NCBI GenBank assembly: GCA_934617135.1
Contig: CAKTUC010000015.1
Location: 1 to 23,367 of the forward strand
Direction of reading: 5' to 3'
DNA from: an uncultured Collinsella sp.
Lineage (GTDB): Bacteria > Actinomycetota > Coriobacteriia > Coriobacteriales > Coriobacteriaceae
DNA length: 23,367 nucleotides
The notes under the pieces were generated by a model. It made no database searches and had not been told where the DNA came from. It saw only the letters and a program-made list of their open reading frames with translations. Within the stretch, counting starts at the first letter, position 1. Every line of letters starts with the position of its first letter. A program made the translations under genes and the position numbers. Of the stretch, positions 1 through 5,645 are shown piece after piece.

Positions 1-97
1 CGCGGCAAGGAGATATATTGCCAGACCGGAGGGCCCCCGGGGGCGGGAATCGCGCACTCCATATTTTGTTCACAAATGAATAGAACCCTCAGTTGCT

Positions 98-275
98 TCA
101 CTGAGGCCGTATTCGAAGCAGCAGCTTCTGATATTGGCGATGACCAGCTGGTTTATAGGTGTTAAGGCATCGGTCATCTCTGGAGCGCCACTTTACTCCA
201 AAAGCATCAGCTATTTGTTTCCCGTCGGTAAAAGGCAGGTTTTGTTCGCCAAGCGTTCTTATATATAGAGAAGTT
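98..275 (-). pseudogene. Probable C-terminal gene remnant, unknown family
   Basis: Reading leftward there is an open frame with no start codon that ends in TGA at 98-100. The peptide looks protein-like: it includes FTDGKQIADAFGVKW and later HRQYQKLLLRIRPQ. Its upstream side runs straight into the T-arm-like palindrome and terminator repeat at 276-342, so the gene appears truncated by whatever placed that repeat there. I do not recognise the family. A chance open frame of about 59 codons is possible. The remaining sequence to the left (1-97) shows no gene, only short palindromes: GCCCCCGGGGGC at about 33-44 and a 7-bp hairpin at 89-108. Confidence 0.3.
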
Positions 276-342
276 CGGGTTCGAACCCGTGCATCGGCAA
301 CAAAAAAGCGACCAGCCGGAGCCGATCGCTTTCTATTCTATG
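276..342 (-). repeat. Direct repeat copy 1: T-arm-like palindrome plus tRNA terminator
   Basis: This segment begins with CGGGTTCGAACCCG, then GGCAACAAAAAAGCG, a terminator stem, and CTATTCTATG. The same order and nearly the same bases recur at 1560-1627, where they precede the tRNA-Lys 3' fragment. Read on the minus strand it is the kind of terminator that follows the tRNA-Lys gene. Unlike the second copy it is not followed by tRNA sequence. The two copies bracket the traX region. Confidence 0.7.
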
Positions 343-611
343 CTGGAGCATCCAGAGGGCGCTTCCGAACTCATTTTCTCGCTGCCATGCATGCTTTCGA
401 AGCATCGTTCAACCTCCGCAGCCTCATGTTTTGAGAATCTGCCGTGTTTATCACTGTTACTAATGAGTGTGTGGAAGTGATCCTCTTACGGATACATGCG
501 ATCCGCCAGAGAACTGAGAAGCATCTTTCTGCAGCCCTCGTTGCCTATCCTCGCATCTCTCCGGTCTTCCAGAAATTCACAAGCAGTCTTAGGGTCAATT
601 TGTTTCTGCTT
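333..611 (-). pseudogene. Possible decayed gene downstream of traX, with an in-frame stop
   Basis: A single reading frame is open from about 611 down to a TAG at 333-335, apart from one TAA at 486-488. The two translated pieces look like protein, for example ACEFLEDRRDARIGNEGCRK before the stop and EDHFHTLISNSDKHGRF after it. There is no good start codon at the right-hand end, because a TGA at 612-614 closes the frame. The final codons lie inside the terminator repeat at 276-342, so the natural C-terminus has probably been replaced. I do not recognise a family. An alternative is non-coding DNA that happens to be open. Confidence 0.28.
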
Positions 612-633
612 TCAGAGACTTGTTTGAGAGTTT

Positions 634-1431
634 TTAAAGGCAGTTCAAAACAATAAGTGAGGCACCATAAAGCAGAGCAAGATGTGCCGGATAGAAAATG
701 TAGAAGAAATATTTCAGCTTCAGCCCTCGCTTGCCATTATAAAAATTGATAAGCAACAACGAAACGACCGCGGCAGCAACATCAGGATTAAATACATTAG
801 CTGCAGCAAACTCAAATCCGCCGCCAACTATATGGCATGACGAAAGGAGCACTGCGCATACTGCAGCAAAGAACATCTTGGCCTTGCTGTCGTGGAATAA
901 ATAAAATGCAGCCACAAGCAGAATGCCATACACACCGCCATCTAGTTTAGTGTATTCAGCTGCCAGTGCTGTCAAAACAATCAGAGCAGTTTCTGCGATG
1001 TACCTTTTCCATTTTGAAAGACTTTGTATCTTTTCCAGAATAATCAAAAAGAATAAGGAAAGCAGGAGCTCACACATAACATTTTGTTGCCGAAGGTCAA
1101 ATAGTTGCCCGGTTTGAACGAAATCGTATATGGGCTCCGCAATGATTGCGAAGACAAGCATATTTCGCAGGTACTTCTTTATGTCATGAGTATGCAAAAA
1201 TCCCTCAACTATCAAAAAGCAAAATAAGGGAAATGCAATTCTGCCAAAAACATGAAGCACATCCGAAGCTTCGCTTAAAATCGCCCACTGTTCGTCTGAT
1301 ACCTGACTGTACGATGCGTGAGTCATGATTCCATTGGTCAGGATGATCCTGCTTACATGATCGAGAACCATCGAAATGGCTGCTACTATCTTTAATGTGC
1401 TGCCGCTAATTCCGTATCTATCTGTTTTCAT
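634..1431 (-). CDS. TraX family integral membrane protein
   Basis: 265 aa, hydrophobic, with roughly seven or eight membrane segments. The N-terminus GISGSTLKIVAAISMVLDHV is the hallmark of TraX-family proteins; the founding member N-acetylates F pilin, while most chromosomal homologues in Gram-positives have no proven role. The ATG at 1429-1431 has an AGAAAGGAAA ribosome site. Base composition is clearly more AT-rich than the chromosomal genes to the right. The gene sits between two direct repeats (276-342 and 1560-1627) and beside gene remnants, with no conjugation genes nearby, so it looks like imported cargo rather than part of a transfer operon. Family assignment is fairly sure; function is unknown. 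Confidence 0.85.
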   Translation of the reverse strand: MKTDRYGISGSTLKIVAAISMVLDHVSRIILTNGIMTHASYSQVSDEQWAILSEASDVLHVFGRIAFPLFCFLIVEGFLHTHDIKKYLRNMLVFAIIAEPIYDFVQTGQLFDLRQQNVMCELLLSLFFLIILEKIQSLSKWKRYIAETALIVLTALAAEYTKLDGGVYGILLVAAFYLFHDSKAKMFFAAVCAVLLSSCHIVGGGFEFAAANVFNPDVAAAVVSLLLINFYNGKRGLKLKYFFYIFYPAHLALLYGASLIVLNCL

Positions 1432-1449
1432 TTCGTTTTCCTTTCTTTG

Positions 1450-1581
1450 GGTGGGCCGTCAGGGGTTCAGCCTGCTCCGCAGGCGGCCGCTGCGGCGCTT
1501 TCGCGCCTTGCGCGCTGCGCTGGCAAACGCTCACGCGTTTACTCAGCTCCGCGCCCCGACGGGTTCGAACCCGTGGCGCGG
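1450..1581 (-). repeat. Hairpin cassette A bounded by a tRNA-Lys 3'-end copy
   Basis: The left edge (1450-1468) is a 19-bp exact copy of the CCA end, acceptor strand and T-stem of tRNA-Lys at 5650-5668. Then come hairpins: GCCTGCTCCGCAGGC, GGCGCTTTCGCGCC and AAACGCTCACGCGTTT. The right edge is a long nested hairpin: CCGCGCC (1549-1555) pairs with GGCGCGG (1575-1581) and encloses ACGGG-TTCGAA-CCCGT, like a tRNA acceptor-T-arm minihelix. A similar layout follows tRNA-Gly at 16964-17106. The cassette is non-coding; translating it gives only tRNA-derived spurious peptides. Confidence 0.65.
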
Positions 1582-1627
1582 CAACAAAAAAGCGGCCGGC
1601 ATCCGCCAGTCGCTTTTCTATTCTATG
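1560..1627 (-). repeat. Direct repeat copy 2: T-arm palindrome plus tRNA-Lys terminator
   Basis: Imperfect 68-bp counterpart of 276-342. Shared blocks are CGGGTTCGAACCCGTG, GGCAACAAAAAAGCG and CTATTCTATG; the terminator stem sequence differs between the copies. It overlaps cassette A and the displaced terminator. Confidence 0.7.
1585..1617 (-). terminator. Displaced original terminator of tRNA-Lys
   Basis: On the minus strand AAAAGCG and CGCTTTT close a GC-rich hairpin followed by a run of T. It lies just downstream of the tRNA-Lys 3' fragment at 1623-1670. Before the element integrated it would have ended tRNA-Lys transcription. The intact tRNA now uses an element-borne hairpin at 5605-5638. 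Confidence 0.65.
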
Positions 1628-1670
1628 GTGGGCCGTCAGGGGTTCGAACCCTGGACCTTGGGATTAAAAG
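1623..1670 (-). repeat. attL core: displaced tRNA-Lys 3' fragment
   Basis: All 48 bases are identical to 5646-5693. It contains the CCA, acceptor 3' strand, T-arm, variable region and the start of the anticodon arm of tRNA-Lys(UUU). The match ends exactly after AAAAG; the next base differs (G here, T at 5694). It has no 5' tRNA half and is not a functional tRNA. Confidence 0.92.
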
Positions 1671-1780
1671 GCGCCCCTCGTTTGATTTCACGGTTGGACA
1701 GTGATACCGTACACCCACTCTGACCTGCGATTTCGTTCGACTAGACAGACTGCACGGACAGGGTGATTCCAATCACAATC

Positions 1781-1810
1781 GGTACACCCTGCGGTACACG
1801 CGGGGGTACA
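1781..1810. promoter_or_regulatory. Left arm-type integrase sites (three GGTACA boxes)
   Basis: GGTACA occurs at 1781-1786, 1793-1798 and 1805-1810, spaced exactly 12 bp apart, between the att core and the integrase start. Three matching GGTAC boxes lie inside the right end at 5573-5600. The symmetric placement near both att cores is what tyrosine integrase arm sites look like. The role is inferred. Confidence 0.55.
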
Positions 1811-1830
1811 TCCGCAACCGTGGAGGTCCC

Positions 1831-3057
1831 GTGAAACCCAAGCGCTACTACACCTCGTCCTGCCTCATCCCGTACCGCAACGGCGGTTGGCGGGGGCGAC
1901 TCAAGTTCAAACAGCAGGACGGGACATACGGGCAGGTCAGCAAGGTCATGAGCTCCAAATCGAAGCGGGCGGCGCAGACCGAGCTGAAGGAATGGCGTGA
2001 GGAGATGGAGGAACTCGCACAGAAGAAGCTCAAGCTTGGCAGCATGGCACACAAGACCGTGAAAGACCTGCTAGACGGCTATATCGACATGCTTAGCGCA
2101 TCGGGTTCAATCGAAAGCTCCACCGTCTACGACTACCGCGGCGCCGCCAAGTTCGTGGAGCGCAGAATCGGCAATATCGAATTCGATGCACTCGACGTAA
2201 CCGCAGCTCAGAACTGGATAAATTGGGCTGTCGAAGAGGGATACCAACCCGCCACCATCCGCAAAAGCGTGACACTGCTCAAAGCCGCCTACCGCGACGC
2301 GGTGGGCAGGCTTCGCGTGCTCGACTACTCACCCGTTGACTGCGTTCGCATTCCAAAGGCCCGCCACCGCGAACCCAACGCACTGGATGAGCGGGAGCGC
2401 GGACGGCTGCTGACGTTCCTCTCCATTGCCCGTGATTGCCCCGAAAACGTGGGAATCTACCTCGCACTTCTCACAGGCATGCGGCGCGGGGAACTACTCG
2501 CTCTGAGGTGGCGGAACGTTAACTTCGATGAAAGGATGCTTCACGTCAAGGCTTCAATCGGGTTTGGCGAAGATGGTCACTACGAGAAGGAGCCCAAGAA
2601 CGGCGGCAGTCGCAGGAGTATCCCCATGCCCGATGAGGTCGCGGGCATCCTGACGCGCCGCCTCACCGCCGCAAGGGCCGAGTGCTTCAAAGCAGGTGTT
2701 CCGTTCGACCAGTCGATGTTCGTCCTCGGAGGCCCCGATGGCGAGTTCATGGCCCCCGAGCGTCTCTCGCGACACTGGGCCGTGACCGTGCGCCAGCTCG
2801 GACTAATCGGCAGCGAGGGTGAACCTCCCAAGTTCCACGACTTGCGTCACACGTTCGCCACTGCAGCGATCCTCGCGGGGACGGACATCAAGTCCGTGTC
2901 CTCTCTCCTGGGCCATGCGAACGCGGCCATGACACTGAACATCTACACGGGCGTCAACCCTCAGGCGAAGCGCACGGCGATGGATGCCGTGGCAGCAACG
3001 ATGACCGCAGCGCCGCCCGTTGCCGAAATCTTGGAGCTGCGGGCGGCTGGGGAATAG
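1831..3057 (+). CDS. int: Tyrosine recombinase / integrase
   Basis: 408 aa site-specific recombinase. The start is GTG with GGAGGT at 1822-1827. Residues about 1-60 form a basic arm-binding N-terminus, about 73-170 a SAM-like core-binding domain, and about 185-385 the catalytic domain. Catalytic residues are visible: R218 in TGMRRGEL, K256 in the EPKNGGSRRSIP hairpin, H336 and R339 in HDLRHTF, H362 in LLGH, and the nucleophile Y372 in NIYTG. Length and order are typical of phage and ICE integrases. It lies 160 bp inside the attL core and is the only recombinase in the element, so it most likely catalyses integration at tRNA-Lys and, with the HTH protein at 3854, excision. Confidence 0.96.
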   Translation: MKPKRYYTSSCLIPYRNGGWRGRLKFKQQDGTYGQVSKVMSSKSKRAAQTELKEWREEMEELAQKKLKLGSMAHKTVKDLLDGYIDMLSASGSIESSTVYDYRGAAKFVERRIGNIEFDALDVTAAQNWINWAVEEGYQPATIRKSVTLLKAAYRDAVGRLRVLDYSPVDCVRIPKARHREPNALDERERGRLLTFLSIARDCPENVGIYLALLTGMRRGELLALRWRNVNFDERMLHVKASIGFGEDGHYEKEPKNGGSRRSIPMPDEVAGILTRRLTAARAECFKAGVPFDQSMFVLGGPDGEFMAPERLSRHWAVTVRQLGLIGSEGEPPKFHDLRHTFATAAILAGTDIKSVSSLLGHANAAMTLNIYTGVNPQAKRTAMDAVAATMTAAPPVAEILELRAAGE

Positions 3058-3100
3058 GGCTACGCGGCCCTCAGGTGCCGATTTTAGACACGAAAATACA

Positions 3101-3130
3101 GCGGCCGTCCATCGGCTCCGGCCGCATATT
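3101..3130 (+). terminator. Hairpin after int, possible terminator
   Basis: GCGGCCG (3101-3107) pairs with CGGCCGC (3119-3125), followed by ATATTTT. The T-tract is weak. A second small hairpin, GAGCC/GGCTC, follows at about 3136-3152. Confidence 0.4.
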
Positions 3131-3233
3131 TTCAGAGCCACAAATCGGCTCTGATTTAAGCAAAAGACCAGCTAGACAGCTGTTTTCTAATAAGACTGGT
3201 CGGACTATTGGGACAATAAAACGGAGGTGAACC

Positions 3234-3443
3234 ATGCTCGAATTCAGGATAAGCGGCGAAACTGCTAAGGTCGGCTGCTTGGCAGACCAGCTGGAGAGGG
3301 CGGGCTATGTCGTCAGACGCTCGAAGCCCTATCGCAACAGGGACGAGGAAGGCTGTCGAATCTATCTCGAAATGGATGAGGACAAGGTCATGGGCTGGAT
3401 GCTTGCCAACCTTGAAAAAGCATCCCTAGACGATCCCTCATAA
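3234..3443 (+). CDS. Small DUF3970-like protein
   Basis: 69 aa, acidic to neutral, no membrane segment. GGAGGTGA at 3223-3230 sits 3 bp before the ATG, a very strong ribosome site. The layout EFRISGETAKVGCLADQLE, then VVRRSKPYRNR, then CRIYLEMD matches my memory of the small DUF3970 family (RISG near the start, S-x-PY-x-NRG in the middle, a closing R-x-YLEV strand), which is common on Gram-positive mobile elements and has no known function. A long hairpin follows the stop codon immediately. The distance from int and the strong site suggest a separate transcript. The gene is likely real; the family assignment is tentative. Confidence 0.7.
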   Translation: MLEFRISGETAKVGCLADQLERAGYVVRRSKPYRNRDEEGCRIYLEMDEDKVMGWMLANLEKASLDDPS

Positions 3444-3476
3444 GGCCCGCCTTTCGACGAAGGCGAAAGGCGGGCC
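3444..3476 (+). terminator. 13-bp perfect hairpin right after the DUF3970-like gene
   Basis: GGCCCGCCTTTCG (3444-3456) and CGAAAGGCGGGCC (3464-3476) form a perfect stem with a 7-base loop, starting at the base after the TAA. There is no T-run on either side, so it may act as a pause or RNA-stability structure rather than a classical terminator. Confidence 0.5.
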
Positions 3477-3479
3477 CGA

Positions 3480-3727
3480 GTACGGAAACCCACCGTTTGG
3501 AGCGAATCGGACGAGATCGGGCGAAATGACCGTAAGGGTACGTTTTTGAAATACGCAAGTGTCGTACGCTGCCGTACAAAACTGCGTTTTGCCCGTCCGC
3601 GTACACGCCGAAACCTGCGGTTCGGCGCTTGTTAGGGCTCTGCCCTAAAACCCGGCGCCCCGCGGGGCGAAACCCACGTTCTCGAAAGCGTGGTTAGGTG
3701 GAACGGAATGCCCTGCCGCTCGAAATT
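3480..3727. other. Structured non-coding region, candidate oriT
   Basis: No convincing ORF. A chain of inverted repeats is present: GTACG/CGTAC at 3564-3577, CGCCGAA/TTCGGCG at 3606-3627, TTAGGGC-TCT-GCCCTAA at 3632-3648, the perfect 14-bp palindrome CGCCCCGCGGGGCG at 3656-3669, and CCACG/CGTGG at about 3674-3693. Such stem clusters between the early genes of a mobilizable element often mark a transfer origin, and GCAAGTGTCGTACGCTGCC has the look of a relaxase nick region. No relaxase gene is present to support this, so the call is an inference. Confidence 0.35.
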
Positions 3728-3753
3728 GTCACCGTTTGTCACCTTGTGGCACC
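3728..3753. promoter_or_regulatory. Three 10-bp-phased GTCACC boxes
   Basis: GTCACC at 3728-3733 and 3738-3743, and GGCACC at 3748-3753, are spaced exactly 10 bp apart, so one protein could bind along one DNA face. They lie 100 bp upstream of the HTH operon at 3854. They could be an operator for that operon or a binding array for one of its products. Confidence 0.45.
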
Positions 3754-3853
3754 AAATGGATGCGCACGGAAGCCATAGCCGTCATAGCCTTGTTTTAACG
3801 GCACAAGCCGTCCAGTCTTTATCGGCCCCGATTAGGCCAGAAAGGAACCCATC

Positions 3854-4087
3854 ATGCATAAATCTGAAGAAGCCATTTTGGAGCGATTTCGGGCAGGCGA
3901 ATACGACACCCTCCCACTTCTAATCACGCCGACAACGGCAGAAGCCGCAATCGGCATCAGCTCAAAGCATCTGCTCAGGATGGCTGATCGGGGTGAGATT
4001 CGAGCCGTCCAGATCGGTCGTCGCTGGAAACTCAATCGCGACGACCTGCTCGCAGTCTGCGGGTTGCGGGACAAGGGCGCAGCATAA
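3854..4087 (+). CDS. Excisionase-like helix-turn-helix protein
   Basis: 77 aa. Residues about 24-70 form a MerR/Xis-type winged helix: TPTTAEAAIGISSKHLLRM, then ADRGEIRAVQIGRRWKLNRDD, which closely follows the helix-turn-helix excisionase pattern (recognition helix, then a wing ending in W-x-[IL]-x-R-x-DL). The ATG has AGAAAGG upstream. Its TAA overlaps the next ATG (TAATG at 4085-4089), so the next gene is translationally coupled. In this setting it is the likely recombination directionality factor for the integrase, or the regulator of the replication genes. Confidence 0.8.
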   Translation: MHKSEEAILERFRAGEYDTLPLLITPTTAEAAIGISSKHLLRMADRGEIRAVQIGRRWKLNRDDLLAVCGLRDKGAA

Positions 4088-4515
4088 TGGGGCGCTCAAT
4101 ATCCGAGGACGAAGCCATAGAGGCCGCATGGAACGTGCAGCTGCCCACATTGCGGCTCGACATGCCGCTGTCGAGCAACGCCGCGTTCAAGCGTCTACGC
4201 ACTGAGCGCGGCGAAAAGGCGTATGCAGACATGGGCGTATGGCTTCAGCTGTGCTCCATCGCGACCAGCTATAAGGGTCATGCACTTCCTCTTGATTACG
4301 CCCAGCTGGCCGAATGGCTATACGGCAACCGTGCTAAATCAACCATCGCGGCAGGCCACATCAGCGCACTGAACGCAGTTGCACTTGTAGACGCATGCGA
4401 TGATGGCTGGCTCTATCTGCCCGTTATCGAAGACGAATCAGTGAGGTACGGAAAAATGATTGTCGGTGGCTCCCGTGGTGGACGCCCGCGGGGCAAGAAG
4501 AAAAGGAGGCGGTAA
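4087..4515 (+). CDS. Putative replication/DNA-binding protein, replisome-organizer-like
   Basis: 142 aa, coupled to the HTH gene by the overlapping TAATG. Residues about 22-110 read like the winged-helix start of phage replisome organisers and plasmid Rep proteins: RLDMPLSSNAAFKRLRTERG, then YADMGVWLQLCSIAT, then PLDYAQLAEWLYGN and a final strand DDGWLYLPVI. The last 16 residues are strongly basic (ending RGKKKRRR), fitting nucleic-acid contact. No DnaA-type ATPase or HUH motif is seen. It precedes another DNA-binding ORF and a six-copy iteron array, so replication initiation is a reasonable guess, but the family is not firmly recognised. Confidence 0.5.
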   Translation: MGRSISEDEAIEAAWNVQLPTLRLDMPLSSNAAFKRLRTERGEKAYADMGVWLQLCSIATSYKGHALPLDYAQLAEWLYGNRAKSTIAAGHISALNAVALVDACDDGWLYLPVIEDESVRYGKMIVGGSRGGRPRGKKKRRR

Positions 4516-4516
4516 C

Positions 4517-5005
4517 GTGGCGGACGATCCACCGAAAAAAGAAGTGCCGACGGAAGTGATGATTCCGTCGGCACCAAGCACCACGAGGGGTGCGATTCGC
4601 TATACGAATACTATATCACGCAAGCAGTTCGCGCAGCTCAGCGGCGCGGAACCGCCACAACTCTGCGCTGTTGCAATCGAGGCCGAAGTCAAAGCCAGAG
4701 AGCGGCTGAACGCCGATAAAAGCGACCGATGGCTGTATCTAGTCGCACATGGCCAGCTTGAGCTCGAACTGTTGCTCGAGATACGCCGCTATGAACGAAT
4801 CGGGGCTCGAAAGGGCTATGCGGTCCGCGGCTTGAAAAAGACCAACAAGGAGCTATCGGAGTTCTTCCGCGTCACGGCCCAAAGCATGTCGCGAACCACC
4901 CTAGCGCTTCGTAAGCGGGGCGTAATTGAAAACGTCGACGGGGTATTGCAGCTCAGATACTCAGCCATTTTGAAAGCTGCGAAGACCGACGGCTGGAGCG
5001 TCTAG
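4517..5005 (+). CDS. Winged-helix DNA-binding protein of unknown function
   Basis: 162 aa from GTG at 4517, chosen because AGGAGG at 4504-4509 lies 7 bp upstream. The longer frame begins with a TTG at 4460 inside the previous gene and has no ribosome site. The protein opens with a charged, proline-rich stretch (residues 1-30). A helical middle (about 45-95) is followed by a Crp/GntR-like winged helix at about 105-150: KTNKELSEFFRVTAQSMSRT, then ALRKRGVIENVDGVLQLRYS. It ends at a strong terminator and is followed by the iterons. It may bind the iterons, partner the upstream ORF in replication, or repress the operon. The exact family is unknown. Confidence 0.6.
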   Translation: MADDPPKKEVPTEVMIPSAPSTTRGAIRYTNTISRKQFAQLSGAEPPQLCAVAIEAEVKARERLNADKSDRWLYLVAHGQLELELLLEIRRYERIGARKGYAVRGLKKTNKELSEFFRVTAQSMSRTTLALRKRGVIENVDGVLQLRYSAILKAAKTDGWSV

Positions 5006-5042
5006 AAAAAACCGCCGCGCTGTTGATGCGCGGCGGTTTTTT
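5006..5042. terminator. Strong bidirectional terminator
   Basis: The A-run plus ACCGCCGCGC at 5006-5020 pairs perfectly with GCGCGGCGGT plus a T-run at 5028-5042 around a 7-base loop. It begins at the base after the TAG of the previous gene. Because it has A and T runs on both sides it should work in both directions, separating the operon from the iteron region. Confidence 0.9.
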
Positions 5043-5064
5043 AGGCCAAAAGGCTGGGTTAATA

Positions 5065-5259
5065 ATCAACTTCATGTTGATTATTAACAATGGAAATTAA
5101 TCAACATCATGTTGATTGGAAATCAACCTCATGTTGATAAAAATCAACCTCATGTTGATTTCGATAAACATGAGGTTGATTTTTCGCCACCCTTTTTAGG
5201 GGGCGCATAGCAACAAGTTCCCGCAGGTCGACGTGTTGCAAAATCAACATGAGGTTGAT
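5065..5259. repeat. Six-copy iteron array (17-bp near-palindrome)
   Basis: The consensus ATCAACNTCATGTTGAT occurs at 5065-5081, 5100-5116, 5122-5138 and 5143-5159 in one orientation, and at 5164-5180 (one mismatch) and 5243-5259 in the other. Copies 2 to 5 are 21-22 bp apart, two helical turns. Each unit has GTTGAT/ATCAAC half-sites, so it probably binds a dimer. The array lies directly after the two DNA-binding genes and next to an AT-rich tract, the classic layout of an iteron-controlled origin. It could also be a large operator. Confidence 0.8.
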
Positions 5260-5296
5260 TTCCCTTTTATATATAAATAAATATAAGAAATATAGG
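5260..5296. other. AT-rich tract, candidate origin-melting region
   Basis: Runs of TTTTATATATAAATAAATAT follow directly after the last iteron, in an otherwise GC-rich element. A DNA unwinding element is expected at this place in an iteron origin. The role is inferred. Confidence 0.5.
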
Positions 5297-5572
5297 CCAG
5301 CGGCGAGCAGGTGGGCGCTCGCCATGTCCTCAATCGCGCCCCTACTCTACGGGCATCAACGCTCGCGTTCAACGCCCTTCCGACAGCCTGGGGCTAGGCA
5401 TGGAGCCCCTACGGCTGTCGAAAGCGCGCAGACCGCTCGCGCGCACTCGGGCCGTCCCCTGCCCCTTCGGACGGATGGACGGACGCATCAACAACGATCC
5501 ATCCGTCCGACCATCGGGACGCTATGTCCCTCTACGGACAGGCCAGAATTATGGAATCCACGTGATTTGAGG
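5297..5572. other. Non-coding region with three strong inverted repeats
   Basis: No believable gene; the open frames here have low-complexity, Arg/Pro/Ser-rich products. A compound cruciform pairs CGACAGCC (5381-5388) with GGCTGTCG (5413-5420) and GGGGCT (5390-5395) with AGCCCC (5404-5409). CGGACGGATGGA (5468-5479) pairs perfectly with TCCATCCGTCCG (5498-5509). GGGAC/GTCCC follows at about 5516-5530. Such structures could be a single-strand origin, a packaging or transfer site, or structured RNA. Confidence 0.5.
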
Positions 5573-5600
5573 GGTACCGTTTTGGGTACTCGCGGGGTAC
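5573..5600. promoter_or_regulatory. Right arm-type integrase sites (three GGTAC boxes)
   Basis: GGTAC at 5573-5577, 5585-5589 and 5596-5600, 12 and 11 bp apart, sit 46 bp inside the right att core. They mirror the three boxes inside the left end. Confidence 0.5.
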
Positions 5601-5604
5601 ACAA

Positions 5605-5638
5605 AGAAAAAGGTCAGAGACAACACCGTCTCTGACCT
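5605..5638 (-). terminator. Element-borne terminator for tRNA-Lys
   Basis: AGGTCAGAGAC (5611-5621) pairs with GTCTCTGACCT (5628-5638). On the minus strand this 11-bp stem is followed by TTTTCTTTG. It lies just downstream of the restored tRNA-Lys and replaces the displaced terminator at 1585-1617. Confidence 0.8.
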
Positions 5639-5645
5639 GTGTAAA

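Noticed and set aside
159..656. Three short plus-strand frames at the left end
   Set aside because: They overlap the terminator repeat or lie opposite the decayed minus-strand frame; no ribosome sites or recognisable products.
1376..1723. Open frames across the tRNA-Lys fragment giving GRQGFEPWTLGLK-type peptides
   Set aside because: Translation of tRNA sequence and GC hairpins, a well-known false-protein artefact.
5065..5259. Iteron block considered as a CRISPR array
   Set aside because: Units are 17 bp near-palindromes in both orientations, spacers are 4-18 bp apart from one longer gap, and there are no cas genes.
5107..5325. 72-codon minus-strand frame over the iterons, with a GAGGAC near its ATG
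   Set aside because: Half of the peptide is a translation of the iterons (repeated HEVDF); the hydrophobic start is translated from the AT-rich tract.
5249..5635. 128-codon plus-strand frame after the iterons
   Set aside because: It starts inside an iteron, runs through cruciforms and the terminator, and its composition is Arg/Ser/Pro-rich without structure.
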